Source: an uncultured Flavonifractor sp. (GTDB taxonomy: Bacteria; Bacillota; Clostridia; Oscillospirales; Oscillospiraceae). From it: a stretch of DNA of 26,932 bases. The translations under genes were made by a program, and so were the position numbers. Shown piece after piece: positions 15,049-22,757 of the stretch. The stretch's first letter is position 1; every line of letters starts with the position of its first letter. The notes beneath the pieces were generated by a model. That model saw only the letters and a program-made list of their open reading frames with translations. It had not been told where the DNA came from and ran no database searches. Location of the stretch: NCBI GenBank assembly GCA_947384055.1, contig CANDFO010000027.1, forward strand, positions 1-26,932. Direction: 5' to 3'.

Positions 15049-15801
15049 TCAGGTTCCTTTCGGTTTGGCGTACAGGTAGGCGAACCCGGGCCGGAAGCCA
15101 GCCCGGAGCGCCACAGTCTGGGAGGCCAGATGGCTTTCGGCGGTGCCGTAGAAGGGAACCAGCTTCCGCCGGAGGAGCTCGTCTTTCAACAGGGCGGTGA
15201 GATTGACCGCCAGCCCCTTCCCCCGGTGCTCCGGCAGGACGTTGATGCCGATCTGCCACAGCCGGGCTCCGTCCTGACTGGCCCCGGCCATGGCCATGGG
15301 CGCACCTGCCTCGTCCAGCGCCGCAGCCGCGATCCGGTCGGGAAACAGAGGGTTGAAGCACAGTGCGTCCCCCCAATAGGGCACGTCCCGAAACTGCTCC
15401 AGCGCCTCCTCCTCATACCAGCGCACCTCCCCCAGGGGGCGGGCGGCGGGGACGGTCAGGTCGGGCAGATAAAACTTGCGGGCTGAGCCGATCTCATACC
15501 CGAAGGGGGACAGGGCGGCGTCAATGGCCCGGCAGCAAGGAGCCTGAAACAGCCACTGGGCGGGCCGCTCCAGAAGATATTCCCGGGCCCAAGGCAGTAA
15601 TTCCGCCCGGCACGCGGCGGTCAGCTTCCCCCGCCAAATGGCAATCTCCAAAAAGGGCGTATCCTTGCCGTACAAGCGGCGCCCCGGCCTGTCCTTCCAC
15701 TCCGTCACCACGTTTTCCGGAGCGTCCAGCAGGGCCGGTTCGCAGCCCAGGTCCAGGGCCAGCTGGTCCCGGACGATCTGATTCAATTCGTTCTGTGTCA
15801 T
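15049..15801 (-). CDS. GNAT family N-acetyltransferase
   Basis: The start at 15801 gives 250 residues beginning MTQNELNQIVRDQLALDLGC. A longer frame to 15987 merely reads through two copies of an intergenic repeat. The C-terminal half has the acetyl-CoA-binding pattern LPEHRGKGLAVNLTALLKDEL and a final beta-bulge region ALRAGFRPGFAYLYAKP. The N-terminal half is less recognisable and may give substrate specificity. It sits between the two halves of the dehydratase activase system and is probably co-transcribed with them. The acceptor is unknown. Confidence 0.72.
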   Translation of the reverse strand: MTQNELNQIVRDQLALDLGCEPALLDAPENVVTEWKDRPGRRLYGKDTPFLEIAIWRGKLTAACRAELLPWAREYLLERPAQWLFQAPCCRAIDAALSPFGYEIGSARKFYLPDLTVPAARPLGEVRWYEEEALEQFRDVPYWGDALCFNPLFPDRIAAAALDEAGAPMAMAGASQDGARLWQIGINVLPEHRGKGLAVNLTALLKDELLRRKLVPFYGTAESHLASQTVALRAGFRPGFAYLYAKPKGT

Positions 15802-15819
15802 AGAGGGGACCTTTCGTAT

Positions 15820-15886
15820 ATCCGGTATGCTTACAGGGAATGCCTTACGGAAGTTTTCTCCGGTCACTTTCTTTTTCAAAAGAAAG
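15820..15886. repeat. Direct repeat A of a duplicated hairpin element
   Basis: Starting ATCCGGTATGC and ending CAAAAGAAAG, this 67-bp unit is nearly identical to 15929-15994. It contains the stem CTTTCTTTT/AAAAGAAAG. It lies in the leader of the GNAT gene. Confidence 0.8.
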
Positions 15887-15928
15887 GACGCCCGGCGGGG
15901 CCATATGCTGCGGGATGTCTCGTTGTAC

Positions 15929-15999
15929 ATCCGGTATGCCCGTGGGAATGCCTTATGGAAGTTTTCTTTGGTCACTTTCTTTTTCAAAAGAAAGTGACC
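15929..15999. repeat. Direct repeat B with a 30-bp palindrome overlapping a gene end
   Basis: The unit 15929-15994 repeats 15820-15886 at a 109-bp offset. Its palindrome (15970-15999) has 14-bp arms, GGTCACTTTCTTTT and its complement. The last codons and the stop of the activase gene (15953-15999) fall inside it, so the repeat supplies the end of that reading frame. Confidence 0.8.
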
Positions 16000-18919
16000 G
16001 GGCCTCCATTGCCGCCATCAGAGAACGGATGCGGATTTTTACCGCGCCCAGGTTGCTGATGTCGTCAATTTTCAGCTGGGTGTACAGCTTGCCGCCCTCC
16101 TCCAGGATGGCGCGGAGCTCGTCGGTGGTAATGGCGTCGGTGCCGCAGCCGAAGCTCACAAGCTGAACCACCTGCATATCCGGCTGGGTGCACACGTACC
16201 GGGCGGCGTTGTACATGCGGCTCTGGAAGGTCCACTGGTTGAGCACCTTCCGGGGTGCGTAGCCCTCCAGGTAGCTCAGGGCGTCCTCCGTGACCAGCAC
16301 AAAGCCGAAGGAGGTAATCAGACCGTTGATGCCGTGGTTGATCTCCGGGTCGATGTGGTAGGGCCGCCCGCAGGCCACAATAATGGGCATATGGTGTTCT
16401 CTGGCATATTCGATGTACTTCCGCCCGGTCTCCCGGACGTCGCCGACATAGGCGTCGTAGGCGTCATAGGCGGCTTTAACGGCGGCGGCGGTCTCCTTTT
16501 TGGGAATATCGAAGGTCTCCAGCATCATCTGAGCAATGCGCTTTTCAAAATCCTTCCGCCGCCACAGGCCCACATAGGGGTTCAGGTATCGGGTCTGATT
16601 GAGCACCGGCATGTTGGCGGCCAGCAGCTCCGGATAGTAGGCCACCACCGGGCAGTTGTAGTGGTTGTCCCCGATGCCCTCGTCGTTGTTGTAGCTCATG
16701 CAGGGATACCAGATGGCATCCACGCCCGCCTCCGCCAGGGCCTCCACATGGCCGTGGAGGAGCTTGGCCGGATAGCACACCGTGTCCGAGGGGATGGTCT
16801 GCTGGCCTTTTAGATAGAGCTGCCGGGAGGACTCCGGAGAGAGCACCACCTCAAAATTCAGCCTGGTGAAGAAAGCAAACCAGAAGGGCAGATTTTCGTA
16901 CATATTCAGTCCGAAGGGAATGCCGATTTTCCCGCGGAGCCCGCTTCCGGAGCCCTTGCCCTGGAGGGACCGGAGGACCCGGTACTTGTAGTTCATCAGG
17001 TCGGGATTTTCCACCCGCTCCTTCCCCAGGGGCCGGGAACAGCGGTTGCCCGAGATAAACCGCCGTCCGCCGTCAAAGGTGTTGACGGTGAGGGAGCAGT
17101 GATTGGTGCACAGGCCGCAGGCGGCGGGTTTGGCTGTATGGGAGAAGGTTTCCAGAGCCTCCGGCCCCAGCAGGGCGCTGCGTGGCAGGCGCAGGTCTCT
17201 GGCGGCCAGGGCTGCGCCGAAGGCGCCCATAAGTCCCGCGATGGTGGGGCGCGTCACCTCCCGGCCCAGCTCCTGTTCAAAGGCCCGGAGCACCGCGTCG
17301 TTGTGGAAGGTGCCCCCCTGGACCACAATGTGCCTGCCCAGGTCGTCGGCGCTGGCGGCGCGGATGACCTTGTAGACGGCGTTTTTCACAATGGAGATGG
17401 ACAGCCCCGCGGAAATATCCTCTACGCTGGCCCCGTCCTTCTGGGCCTGCTTCACCGAGGAGTTCATAAACACCGTACAGCGGGAGCCCAGGTTTACCGG
17501 GTGGGGGGCCAGCAGTCCCAGCCGGGCAAAGGAGGCGATATCATATCCCAGCGCTTTGGCAAAGGTCTCAATGAAGGAGCCGCAGCCGGAGGAGCATGCC
17601 TCGTTCAGCAGGATGGAGTCCACCGCGCCGTTGCGGATTTTGAAGCACTTCATGTCCTGGCCGCCGATGTCGATGATAAAATCCACCTGGGGGTTGAAAT
17701 GCCGGGCGGCGTTGTAGTGGGCCACCGTCTCCACCAGTCCCAGGTCGCAGGAGAAGGCATTTTTGATCAGGTCCTCCCCGTAGCCGGTGACGGCCGCGCC
17801 TTTGATGGAAATCCGCTCCCCGCACAGGCGGTATAGCTCCCTGAGCTGCTCCAGCACAATGGCCACCGGATTGCCCTGGTTGGAGTGATAATAGGTGTAC
17901 AGCAGTCCGCCGTCGGCGGTGATCAGGGCCATCTTTGTTGTGGTGGACCCGGCGTCGATCCCCAGCCAGGCGTCTCCGGAGTAGGCGCGGATATCCACCT
18001 CCGGGGGATGGGTGGCATTGTGCCGGGCGGTAAAAGCGTCGTATTCCTCCTGACCGGCGAACAGGGCGGGCATGGTGTCCACCAGCCCCACATCCCCCAC
18101 GCTCTCCTCCAGCCGCGTCAAGAGCGCGTCGAAGGGATGCTCCCCATAATCTGAGGCGCACAGGGCCGCGCCGATGCCGGCAAAGCAGTCCCCGTCCTGG
18201 GGGAATACGGCGTGCTCGGCGTCCAGCTTCAGGGTCTCCACAAAGCGCTCCCGCAGACCCGCCAGGAAATGCAGGGGCCCGCCCAGAAAGACGATTTTCC
18301 CCTTCAGCGGCCGGCCCTGGGTGAGCCCCGCCACAGTCTGGTCCACCACCGCCTGGAAGATGGAGGCGGCCACGTCCTCCTTCCGCCCCCCCTGATTGAG
18401 AATGGGCTGTATATCGCTTTTGGCAAAGACGCCGCAGCGGGAGGCAATGGGATAGATTTTCTCGTGCTGCAGGGACAGGGCGTCCAGCTCCTCCGGCGTC
18501 ACGTTCATGAGGGTGGCCATCTGGTCGATGAACGCCCCGGTGCCCCCGGCGCAGGAGCCGTTCATGCGCTCCTCCAGGGCCCCGCCAAAGAAGATGATTT
18601 TGGCATCCTCCCCGCCCAGCTCAATGACGGCGTCCGTGTCGGGTATGTACTGGCTGACGGCGGCGGCGGTGGCGTAGACCTCCTGGACAAAGTCGATGCC
18701 CGCCGCCTTCGCCACCCCCAGCCCCGCCGAGCCGGTGATAACCATGCGCACCTGGCGGCCGGAGAGCATGTCCGAGATGGAGCGCAGGGTTTCCGCCGCC
18801 CGCTCCCGGGCTTTGGAATAATGCCGCTCATAAGAGCGGAAGAGAAGCTCATTTTTTTCGTTCAGCACCACAACCTTCACCGTGGTGCTGCCGATATCAA
18901 TTCCAATGCGAAGGCTCAT
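15953..18919 (-). CDS. Acyl-CoA dehydratase activase-like protein with tandem BadF/HgdC ATPase domains and DUF2229 region
   Basis: The start at 18919 (GGGGGAA upstream) gives 988 residues. Two ASKHA-type activase domains are seen: IGIDIGSTTVKV, with Cys in NGSCAGGTGAFIDQM and ASRCGVF; and LGIDAGSTTTKM (near residue 318), with NEACSSGCGSFIETF and GSRCTVF. These Cys normally hold a cluster bridging an activase dimer. A COG3580-type region follows with CGLCTNHCSLTV, PSDTVCYPAKLLHGHV, CGRPYHIDPEINHGI and VSFGCGTDAIT. The ATPase domains drive a low-potential electron into a partner, which here should be the product of 13728-15044. The last about 14 residues come from the hairpin repeat. Confidence 0.85.
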   Translation of the reverse strand: MSLRIGIDIGSTTVKVVVLNEKNELLFRSYERHYSKARERAAETLRSISDMLSGRQVRMVITGSAGLGVAKAAGIDFVQEVYATAAAVSQYIPDTDAVIELGGEDAKIIFFGGALEERMNGSCAGGTGAFIDQMATLMNVTPEELDALSLQHEKIYPIASRCGVFAKSDIQPILNQGGRKEDVAASIFQAVVDQTVAGLTQGRPLKGKIVFLGGPLHFLAGLRERFVETLKLDAEHAVFPQDGDCFAGIGAALCASDYGEHPFDALLTRLEESVGDVGLVDTMPALFAGQEEYDAFTARHNATHPPEVDIRAYSGDAWLGIDAGSTTTKMALITADGGLLYTYYHSNQGNPVAIVLEQLRELYRLCGERISIKGAAVTGYGEDLIKNAFSCDLGLVETVAHYNAARHFNPQVDFIIDIGGQDMKCFKIRNGAVDSILLNEACSSGCGSFIETFAKALGYDIASFARLGLLAPHPVNLGSRCTVFMNSSVKQAQKDGASVEDISAGLSISIVKNAVYKVIRAASADDLGRHIVVQGGTFHNDAVLRAFEQELGREVTRPTIAGLMGAFGAALAARDLRLPRSALLGPEALETFSHTAKPAACGLCTNHCSLTVNTFDGGRRFISGNRCSRPLGKERVENPDLMNYKYRVLRSLQGKGSGSGLRGKIGIPFGLNMYENLPFWFAFFTRLNFEVVLSPESSRQLYLKGQQTIPSDTVCYPAKLLHGHVEALAEAGVDAIWYPCMSYNNDEGIGDNHYNCPVVAYYPELLAANMPVLNQTRYLNPYVGLWRRKDFEKRIAQMMLETFDIPKKETAAAVKAAYDAYDAYVGDVRETGRKYIEYAREHHMPIIVACGRPYHIDPEINHGINGLITSFGFVLVTEDALSYLEGYAPRKVLNQWTFQSRMYNAARYVCTQPDMQVVQLVSFGCGTDAITTDELRAILEEGGKLYTQLKIDDISNLGAVKIRIRSLMAAMEARSLSFEKESDQRKLP

Positions 18920-18993
18920 ACGTTCCCCCAAATTTGTGTTGTAATGGGAGGAGCGGCAGCCACTGCCGGCCCCTCGGCATAATTGTATTTTAT

Positions 18994-19022
18994 ATCATAG
19001 TACAAATCGACAGGATTTACAA
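18994..19022 (-). promoter_or_regulatory. Probable promoter of the activase operon
   Basis: On the minus strand TTGTAA (19017-19022) and TATGAT (18994-18999) are separated by 17 bp. The leader to the start codon at 18919 would be about 65-70 nt. The adjoining 19023-19129 segment is AT/GC mixed with no gene. Confidence 0.55.
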
Positions 19023-19129
19023 CCGGGAAATTCCTGTGTCCCTGCTACAAAAGCTGAAATTTGTAAAAATTTGTCCCTGGCCGCCGGCCGCGGGCCCATC
19101 GTCAGGCACGTCCTTTTTTATAATAGATA

Positions 19130-19162
19130 TTGACAGACAATATTATATAATATATAATATTG
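19130..19162 (+). promoter_or_regulatory. Consensus promoter overlapped by a palindromic operator (PadR autoregulation)
   Basis: TTGACA (19130-19135) and TATAAT (19153-19158) are perfect sigma-A boxes spaced by 17 bp. An 11-bp inverted repeat CAATATTATAT (19138-19148) / ATATAATATTG (19152-19162) covers the spacer and -10 box. AT-rich palindromes like this are typical PadR targets, so the PadR gene just downstream probably represses itself. Confidence 0.75.
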
Positions 19163-19189
19163 TTAAACCAAAAGAAAGGAGATGGCGGT

Positions 19190-19534
19190 ATGACCTTTCC
19201 ACTGGGCGCGCCGTTGCTGGACGCCTGCGTGCTGGGGGTGCTCACCCGGGGGGACGCTTACGGGTACAGCCTTACCCAGCGGATGAAGGAGGAGGTGGAG
19301 CTATCAGAATCCACCCTCTATCCGGTGCTGCGGCGTCTTCAGCAGGCCGGATGCCTGAATGTGTATGACCGGCCCTACCAGGGCCGCAACCGGCGGTACT
19401 ATGCCATTACGCCTGTGGGCCGCACGCTGCTCAGCGGCTACCGGGAGGCCTGGGCCGAGTACCGGGGGCAGATCGAGCGGCTGCTGTTTGCGGAGGAATC
19501 CGGGGAAGGAGGCGGTGACCATGACAAAGGCTGA
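19190..19534 (+). CDS. PadR family transcriptional regulator
   Basis: The start at 19190 has AAAGGAG eight or nine bases upstream and yields 114 residues. The winged-helix core is plain: LDACVLGVLTRGDAYGYSLTQRM, ESTLYPVLRRLQQAGCL and the wing RNRRYYAITPVGRTLL, followed by a short dimerisation helix. Such regulators usually repress a neighbouring membrane or stress gene until a ligand is bound. The stop overlaps the following gene by 14 bases, which fits the common PadR plus HAAS-domain gene pair in Firmicutes. Confidence 0.92.
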   Translation: MTFPLGAPLLDACVLGVLTRGDAYGYSLTQRMKEEVELSESTLYPVLRRLQQAGCLNVYDRPYQGRNRRYYAITPVGRTLLSGYREAWAEYRGQIERLLFAEESGEGGGDHDKG

Positions 19535-20708
19535 GTTTTTGGACGGCCTGCGGAGGGAGCTGGAGCCCCGGCTTCCGGCGGAGGAGCTCTCCGACGTGCT
19601 GACCTATTACGGGGAATACTTTGCCGATGCCGGGATAGACCGGGAGGACCAGGTAATCCAGGAGCTGGAGAGTCCCGCCGCCGTAGCCGCAAAGGTTCTG
19701 GAGGACCGGGGAGAGGAGCTTCCGCCGCCGCCGGGAAAGACTCTGTCCAGGAAAACCCGGCTGATGCTGCTGGGGGCCGGAATTCTGACCGCCTGCGGCG
19801 TGCTGGTGGCGGCACTGCTGCTCCTGGTCCCCTCGGGTCACGGTGTCCGGCCGCCGGCGCCCTATTGTGTGGTGCCCTTCGGGACAGACTATTGGGACGT
19901 TTTGGACGAGGGCATTTGCCGCGTGGAAGCGGATCTGCCCGCCGCCCTGATAACGGTTTCCGCCGGAGAGGAGAGGGCGGAGCTCCATGTGGACAGCTGG
20001 AAGGACCCCAGCTATGACCTGTGCTACGCGGTGGAAGAGGGAACCCTGCGGCTCTGGGCAGTCAGCAGGTATGGCGAAAAAGCGGCGGAAGGAGAGCCGG
20101 GGCCCCAAAGCTGCGAAATTCAACTGTTTCTGCCCCAAAGCCTCTACAGGGCGGAGGTCAGCCTGAACAGCGGCTCTGTATCGGTCAGCGGTCTTGCGGT
20201 TGAGGACCTGGACATCGCCCTCGCCGCAGGCGACGTGGTTTTGGAGCGCCTGACTGTGCGGACCGCGGACGCGGCGGTGGGGACAGGTACGATCCGCCTC
20301 TCCGAAGTGGAGGGACGGGAGCTCACCGCGACGGTGGAGGAAAAGGGGGACAACGCGGCGCTGGACCAGCGGGTCTCTGAGCTGGTGCAGGCAGAGCGGC
20401 GGCAGGCCGCGCTGCTGGTGAAGGACTGCCGGGCGGATACCCTGCTGAAGCTCTCCTGCAGGACAGGGGACCTGGCCGTCACCGGCGACTACCCCGGCCA
20501 GGTCAGCCTGGATGTTCCGGGCAGCCACTGCTACATCTTTACAAAACAGTCCAGCGCGGATTATACATTTGCCGTCACCGCCAGGGGCGGGCTGTTTCTG
20601 CACGGCGCAGACCGGGACACCGTCTTTCTGACCTCCGGCGGAGAGAATGAAACCTTCCGCGCCCTCAGCGGCGGCAGCATGAACCTGCACTTTAACCAGG
20701 TTTTTTAG
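19521..20708 (+). CDS. HAAS/DUF1700-domain membrane protein with DUF4097-like beta-repeat region
   Basis: AAGGAGG before the ATG at 19521 gives a 395-residue protein. Residues 1-75 are an alpha-helical HAAS-type domain (MTKAEFLDGLRREL, VLTYYGEYFADAG) that in such pairs works with PadR. One membrane helix follows (about 80-105, MLLGAGILTACGVLVAALLLL). The rest is a beta-rich outer region with repeated strand patterns such as VSLNSGSVSVSGLAVEDLDI, like DUF4097 putative adhesin domains. The likely role is envelope sensing or stress signalling, regulated with PadR. The family assignment of the outer domain is by pattern only. Confidence 0.72.
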   Translation: MTKAEFLDGLRRELEPRLPAEELSDVLTYYGEYFADAGIDREDQVIQELESPAAVAAKVLEDRGEELPPPPGKTLSRKTRLMLLGAGILTACGVLVAALLLLVPSGHGVRPPAPYCVVPFGTDYWDVLDEGICRVEADLPAALITVSAGEERAELHVDSWKDPSYDLCYAVEEGTLRLWAVSRYGEKAAEGEPGPQSCEIQLFLPQSLYRAEVSLNSGSVSVSGLAVEDLDIALAAGDVVLERLTVRTADAAVGTGTIRLSEVEGRELTATVEEKGDNAALDQRVSELVQAERRQAALLVKDCRADTLLKLSCRTGDLAVTGDYPGQVSLDVPGSHCYIFTKQSSADYTFAVTARGGLFLHGADRDTVFLTSGGENETFRALSGGSMNLHFNQVF

Positions 20709-20717
20709 GCAAGAAAG

Positions 20718-20747
20718 AGCGTCCATCCCCGGCCGGGGATGGACGCT
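20718..20747. terminator. 30-bp palindrome on the left of repeat copy 3
   Basis: A perfect palindrome with arms AGCGTCCATCCCCGG and its complement begins 10 bases after the upstream stop codon, the place expected for a terminator. It lacks a U-tract on the plus strand. The same palindrome is found again at 20952-20981 with one change. Confidence 0.6.
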
Positions 20748-20752
20748 GAGCC

Positions 20753-20946
20753 TGTCGAAAAAGGCCTCTGGCCTTTTTCGACAAAAGGGATGCGGCCTGC
20801 TGTGCGCACCCTTTGGGCACACTTGCAGGCCGAGAAGTGTCATTTTCGAGGCGCATGTCCCCGAAAATGACCGATTTTGACGCTATTTTGCCGCCCTTGG
20901 GCGGCAAAACTCTGCGAGGCTTTTCCGTGTGGGAAGTTTTTCGACA
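20753..20946 (-). repeat. 194-bp multi-hairpin interspersed repeat, copy 3
   Basis: This copy is inverted relative to copy 1, equally 194 bp long, and begins TGTCGAAAAAGGCC and ends TTTTTCGACA. The same four palindromes appear in reverse order. Small differences from copy 1 mostly lie in loops; the GGCC/GGCC extension of the first hairpin keeps pairing. It fills the gap between two convergent genes, bracketed by a matching pair of 30-bp palindromes. Confidence 0.88.
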
Positions 20947-20951
20947 AACTG

Positions 20952-20981
20952 AGCGTCCATCCCCGGCCGGGGACGGACGCT
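20952..20981. terminator. 30-bp palindrome on the right of repeat copy 3
   Basis: It is the near-identical partner of 20718-20747, with one substitution that makes an A-C mismatch in plus-strand RNA but a G-U pair in minus-strand RNA. It lies 40 bp beyond the stop of the minus-strand SPFH gene and probably terminates or protects that transcript. Confidence 0.6.
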
Positions 20982-21021
20982 CTTTGTGGAGGTTTTTTGA
21001 CTGGTTCTGCGGAGAACCCGC

Positions 21022-21942
21022 TCAATTTTTGGGCTTGTTGGGCTCTACGCTGTCAAAGACTGCCTTGGCGGAGGCGCACAGCCCCGCCAGAGACTGAATC
21101 TCGCTGGGGATAATGATCTTGGTGGCCTTGCCGTCGGCGGCGGCCTGGAACGCTTCCAGCGCCTTGATCTTGACCACCTGGTCGTTGGGGCAGGCGTCGT
21201 TCAGCAGCTTCAGAGCCTCGGCGGTGGCCTGCTGAACCTTCAGAATGGCCTCGGCTTCGCCCTCGGCCTTGAGTATGGCGGCCTGCTTTGCGGCGTCGGC
21301 CTGGAGAATCATGGCCTCCTTTTCACCCTCGGCTACCAGAATCTGGCTCTGCCGCTGGCCCTCGGCCCGGAGGACTGCCTCGCGCTTCTCGCGGTCGGCC
21401 TTCATCTGCTTCTCCATGGCGTTCTGGATATCCGGAGGCGGCTGGATGTTCTTGACCTCCACACGGTTTACCTTGATGCCCCAGGGGTCGGTGGCCTCAT
21501 CCAGAAGAGAGCGCATCTGGGCATTGATGGTGTCCCGGCTGGTGAGCGTCTGCTCCAGATCCAGGTCGCCGATGATATTGCGCATGGTGGTGACGGACAG
21601 GTTCTCAATGGCGCTCATGGGGCGCTCCACGCCGTAGGCGTAGAGCTTGGGGTCGGTAATCTGAAAATAGAGCACCGTGTCGATCTGCATGGTGACGTTG
21701 TCCTTGGTGATGACCGGCTGAGGCGGGAAATCCACCACCTGCTCCTTGAGGGAGACCACCTTGGCGATTTTCTCCAGGAAGGGGATTTTAAAGTGGGGCC
21801 CCACGTTCCAGATGGCGTGGAAGGCCCCCAGCCGTTCAATGACATAGGCCTTGGACTGCTGGACAAATTTGATGCTGGTGGCTATCACGGCGATTACCAG
21901 AATCACCAGAATCACCAAAACAATACGGACAGGTACGGGCAT
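21022..21942 (-). CDS. SPFH/Band 7 (stomatin-like) membrane protein
   Basis: The 306-residue protein has one N-terminal helix (about 5-24), then the SPFH domain with AYVIERLGAFHAIWNVGPHF, VVDFPPQPVITKDNVTMQID and TSRDTINAQMRSLLDEAT. An Ala/Glu-rich coiled coil follows (MEKQMKADREKREAVLRAEG and onward), as in QmcA and other stomatin-like proteins. These form large membrane-bound oligomers that organise proteases or lipid domains. The gene follows an NfeD gene 25 bp upstream, its classic operon partner. GGAGGAG lies before the ATG. Confidence 0.92.
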   Translation of the reverse strand: MPVPVRIVLVILVILVIAVIATSIKFVQQSKAYVIERLGAFHAIWNVGPHFKIPFLEKIAKVVSLKEQVVDFPPQPVITKDNVTMQIDTVLYFQITDPKLYAYGVERPMSAIENLSVTTMRNIIGDLDLEQTLTSRDTINAQMRSLLDEATDPWGIKVNRVEVKNIQPPPDIQNAMEKQMKADREKREAVLRAEGQRQSQILVAEGEKEAMILQADAAKQAAILKAEGEAEAILKVQQATAEALKLLNDACPNDQVVKIKALEAFQAAADGKATKIIIPSEIQSLAGLCASAKAVFDSVEPNKPKN

Positions 21943-21967
21943 TCTGACTCCTCCTTCTTTTTTCTGT

Positions 21968-22423
21968 TCACTGCTCCTGCACTGCGGCGGGGACGGGGAT
22001 CACGATGGCCCGCACCCCCTCGATGCGCAGGACCTGTACATGGGCTCCCTCGGGAACCACCACGCCGTCGGCTTCGGTCCGGGCAGTCCAGACGGCGCCC
22101 TTTACCTTGACCTGGCCTTTCGCGGCGATGTTGTCGATGGCCTCCAGCACGATTCCCTCGGCTCCGATGGCCCGGTCCGCGTTGGTGGCGGCCTTTTTGG
22201 GGGCCGCGTAACGCACCGCCAAGGGACGCACGGCCACCAGGCACACAGCGGCCACCGCCAGAAATACGGCAAGCTGAATCCACACGTTTCCGGTGATAAA
22301 AGACGTCACCAGTCCCGCCAGAGCGCCCACGCCAAACCAAATGGAGACCAGACCGATGGTCAGCGCTTCCACCGCGAAAAGCAGCACCACCGCCGCCAGC
22401 CAACAGATGCTTTGTACCGGCAT
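21968..22423 (-). CDS. NfeD-like short membrane protein
   Basis: A 151-residue protein starts after AGGAGG and has three or four hydrophobic segments in its first half, including WLAAVVLLFAVEALTIGLVS and VWIQLAVFLAVAAVCLVAV. The second half is an OB-like soluble domain with AIGAEGIVLEAIDN, GQVKVKGAVWTARTEADGV and PEGAHVQVLRIEGVRAIV. It lacks the ClpP-like protease domain of long NfeD proteins. The adjacent SPFH gene supports a joint role in membrane organisation. Confidence 0.88.
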   Translation of the reverse strand: MPVQSICWLAAVVLLFAVEALTIGLVSIWFGVGALAGLVTSFITGNVWIQLAVFLAVAAVCLVAVRPLAVRYAAPKKAATNADRAIGAEGIVLEAIDNIAAKGQVKVKGAVWTARTEADGVVVPEGAHVQVLRIEGVRAIVIPVPAAVQEQ

Positions 22424-22757
22424 TCATGACCCTCCTTTGCTCGGTTGATATGGTTAGTTTACCACAGTCCTGTCGAAAAGGGAAGTATCAGATCTTATTT
22501 AAAAAATTCCAGATGAAACCATTCCACGGGAACTTTTTCCCATTTCCTCGCTGTGTAATTCAAATTTTGAACAAAATCCTCTCTTTTGCACCCTCCAACA
22601 AAATTTGCCGGCGGCCCGGAACGGAGGAAAAGCCGCAAAAAAGCGTCGGAAGGGTTTGCCAACCAGCGTAAAATAAGTTATACTGAATACCAAATATGGA
22701 GGGCTGTCCCCAGGGGCATCCACCGGTTGATTGATCAGGAAAATGGAGCTGTCAGAT
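22424..22757. other. Divergent intergenic region between nfeD and rlmL-like genes
   Basis: This stretch has no supported gene. It is partly AT-rich and contains the promoter of the plus-strand genes (22656-22684). A promoter for the nfeD transcript is expected near 22440-22500, but no convincing boxes were found. Confidence 0.5.
22656..22684 (+). promoter_or_regulatory. Probable sigma-A promoter of the rlmL-like operon
   Basis: TTGCCA (22656-22661) and TATACT (22679-22684) are spaced by 17 bp. The leader to the start at 22758 is about 65-70 nt. Confidence 0.65.

Noticed and set aside
15802..15987. N-terminal extension of the GNAT protein
   Set aside because: The extra 62 residues are translated direct repeats (KKKVTxENFxKAFP twice); the start at 15801 fits better.
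15820..15999. CRISPR-like array
   Set aside because: There are only two units, they are longer than CRISPR repeats, and no cas genes are nearby.
14836..18982. Several plus-strand ORFs of 60-370 codons opposite the activase operon
   Set aside because: All are antisense to conserved genes and lack motifs or ribosome binding sites.
19431..20843. 470-codon minus-strand ORF opposite the HAAS-domain gene, starting inside repeat copy 3
   Set aside because: It is antisense to a supported gene and begins in a palindromic repeat.
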